Assembly (NCBI RefSeq): GCF_950023065.1
Contig: NC_088680.1
Span: forward strand, 23,424,559 to 23,488,558
Source: Planococcus citri
Lineage: Eukaryota > Arthropoda > Insecta > Hemiptera > Pseudococcidae
Reading direction: 5' to 3'
Length of the DNA: 64,000 nucleotides
The notes under the pieces were generated by a model that had not been told where the DNA came from, ran no database searches, and worked only from the letters and a program-made list of their open reading frames with translations. This document shows positions 62,740-64,000 of the stretch, one piece after another (the first letter of the stretch is position 1; every line of letters starts with the position of its first letter). The translations under genes were made by a program, and so were the position numbers.

Positions 62740-64000
62740 TAAAAATTCCTGCTAGATCAAACCAATGCGAGGACCATTCGATTATCTCATCAACGAAACG
62801 CCAAAAAAAAAGACCTTTGCCTTCGGAAGCCCAATTCCGTGACCATGTTCCACGCACCATCCAACACCCATGCCTAATAAGTAATAAATCACATCCATAT
62901 GGGAAAACACACCGCATCGCGATTCTACGAATCCTGCAATACGTTATCGAACACGTTACACTATAATAAAAACATGATAATAAACGAACGTATTAATTGG
63001 CATACCTACAAGGCTATATAATCGTTCGAAGGAGATGAGCAATTAGGTTCACTCGCCTTGAATAATATAGTCATTCCGTGATCCGTGAGTAGAACAGTAA
63101 CACACGACGATGTCCTTTAATGTACATACGTAGACGTACGAATAAAATGTAGCAACAATGTGAAATTTGGCACACTCCGTTTTACAGGTGCTCTCGAATT
63201 GGCCATAATTCACCCTAAATGCCGCGAACCTTGACAAATCGTACCTCTTCCTGCTAAATTACGTTTTACACCGCAATGAGGATGGATGAATTTTGTAAAA
63301 GATGCACTTTACGTAGGTACGCCATCCATCAGCGAAAAAGTATATCGTAACATGGCAGGAAATTCAATTATTTTTATAAACTATTACTACGTTTTGTTGT
63401 TAGGTCGACGAAACAAGATAGTACTACAAGTACAACACATAATAATATTTTCTCTTTGCCAAGTTCATTTTTGACACCAGACAGGACAAGCTGTCCGCCG
63501 CGTCGTCCGGTATCCAATAAAGATGTTCATCTTCAAGGTGGACGTTACATCCTTCAAAATTGCCTATCCTTTCTTGGCATCACCTTACACTTATACAAGA
63601 CACAAGACATACCTACATGACATAAAATCGCACATTGCACCGATACGATTTGTACAATTGAAATAATTGCGAAACACACGCATTAATTGGTAAACCTCCG
63701 CGGCCTTTCTAATATCCTATTTCCACGGGGTCTTTATGCTCCACGTGTTTCACGGGATAAGTTCAGAAGCTGCAACAATTTTTCAAAAACCACCTGTAAC
63801 ACGACATACGTGGGCGGAAAATGGAAATCGAGTAACGATTTTCCAAATGAAAATAAATAAAAACAACGCGAGTACGGCGTCGAGACGCCCTTGTTTCACG
63901 ATACCCTTTAGCCTTTCATATTCTCCGGATAAAAAAGCGTCGTTCACTACACGTGCTTCGAAGTTATACTTGCGCCCTTTTAACAAAGCTACTTGTTGAT
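62740..64000. other. Right-hand flank, no gene recognised
   Basis: The segment 62790-62940 has higher G+C. On the minus strand a TATTGCAG acceptor-like site precedes about 47 open codons (including GVGWCVEHGHGIGLPKAK) ending at a TAA near 62793. This is too little to call an exon. The remaining sequence is mixed and shows no repeat or RNA gene. Confidence 0.3.

Overview
This 64-kb window looks like AT-rich nuclear DNA from an arthropod, most likely an insect. The evidence is a multi-exon glucose-6-phosphate dehydrogenase gene with short GT-AG introns, a BEL/Pao LTR retrotransposon whose primer-binding site matches insect-type tRNA-Tyr, and abundant MITEs, foldback elements and minisatellites. 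Recurrent TAGGTA/TACCTA and CGTACG words resemble sap-sucking Sternorrhyncha (mealybugs, aphids), but that assignment is only a guess.

Layout. 1-5475: no recognisable gene; a cluster of TTGAC/GTCAA palindromes at the left edge and one copy of an A-rich dispersed repeat. 5476-12832 (+): G6PD, nine coding exons seen, lacking only the first few codons, which must lie on an upstream exon not located here. Its large second intron carries a 34-bp minisatellite, and its last intron carries two roughly 190-bp tandem duplications. 12833-56000: mostly non-coding. One plausible minus-strand terminal exon lies at 15525-15836 and a possible coding scrap at 30042-30260. The rest is repeats: two arrays of the same roughly 150-bp hairpin-bearing unit (19.3-20.1 and 24.5-25.3 kb), a foldback element nested in a larger inverted repeat (20.6-21.95 kb), a second large foldback (37.4-38.5 kb), a 210-bp mariner-type MITE in a TAGG microsatellite (43.5 kb), and two further copies of the A-rich dispersed repeat (48.8-50.2 and 53.8-54.9 kb). 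The 48.8-kb copy has hAT-like CAGGGCTCGT ends.

56072-62355 (+): a complete BEL/Pao retrotransposon with 247-bp LTRs that differ at one base, a 5-bp target duplication (AGTGA), PBS, gag-pol and polypurine tract. The gag-pol frame is split by one in-frame TAG, and the reverse transcriptase box reads YMDN rather than the family's YxDD. The element has inserted into the left terminal inverted repeat of an older 384-bp MITE-like element (56063-56071 plus 62361-62735), so the locus records two nested insertions.

The only host gene identified with confidence is G6PD, the entry enzyme of the oxidative pentose phosphate pathway. I found no tRNA, rRNA, CRISPR or bacterial-type operon. I see no wholly new biological system; the most novel material is the set of apparently unnamed non-autonomous repeats and the young but probably RT-defective retrotransposon.
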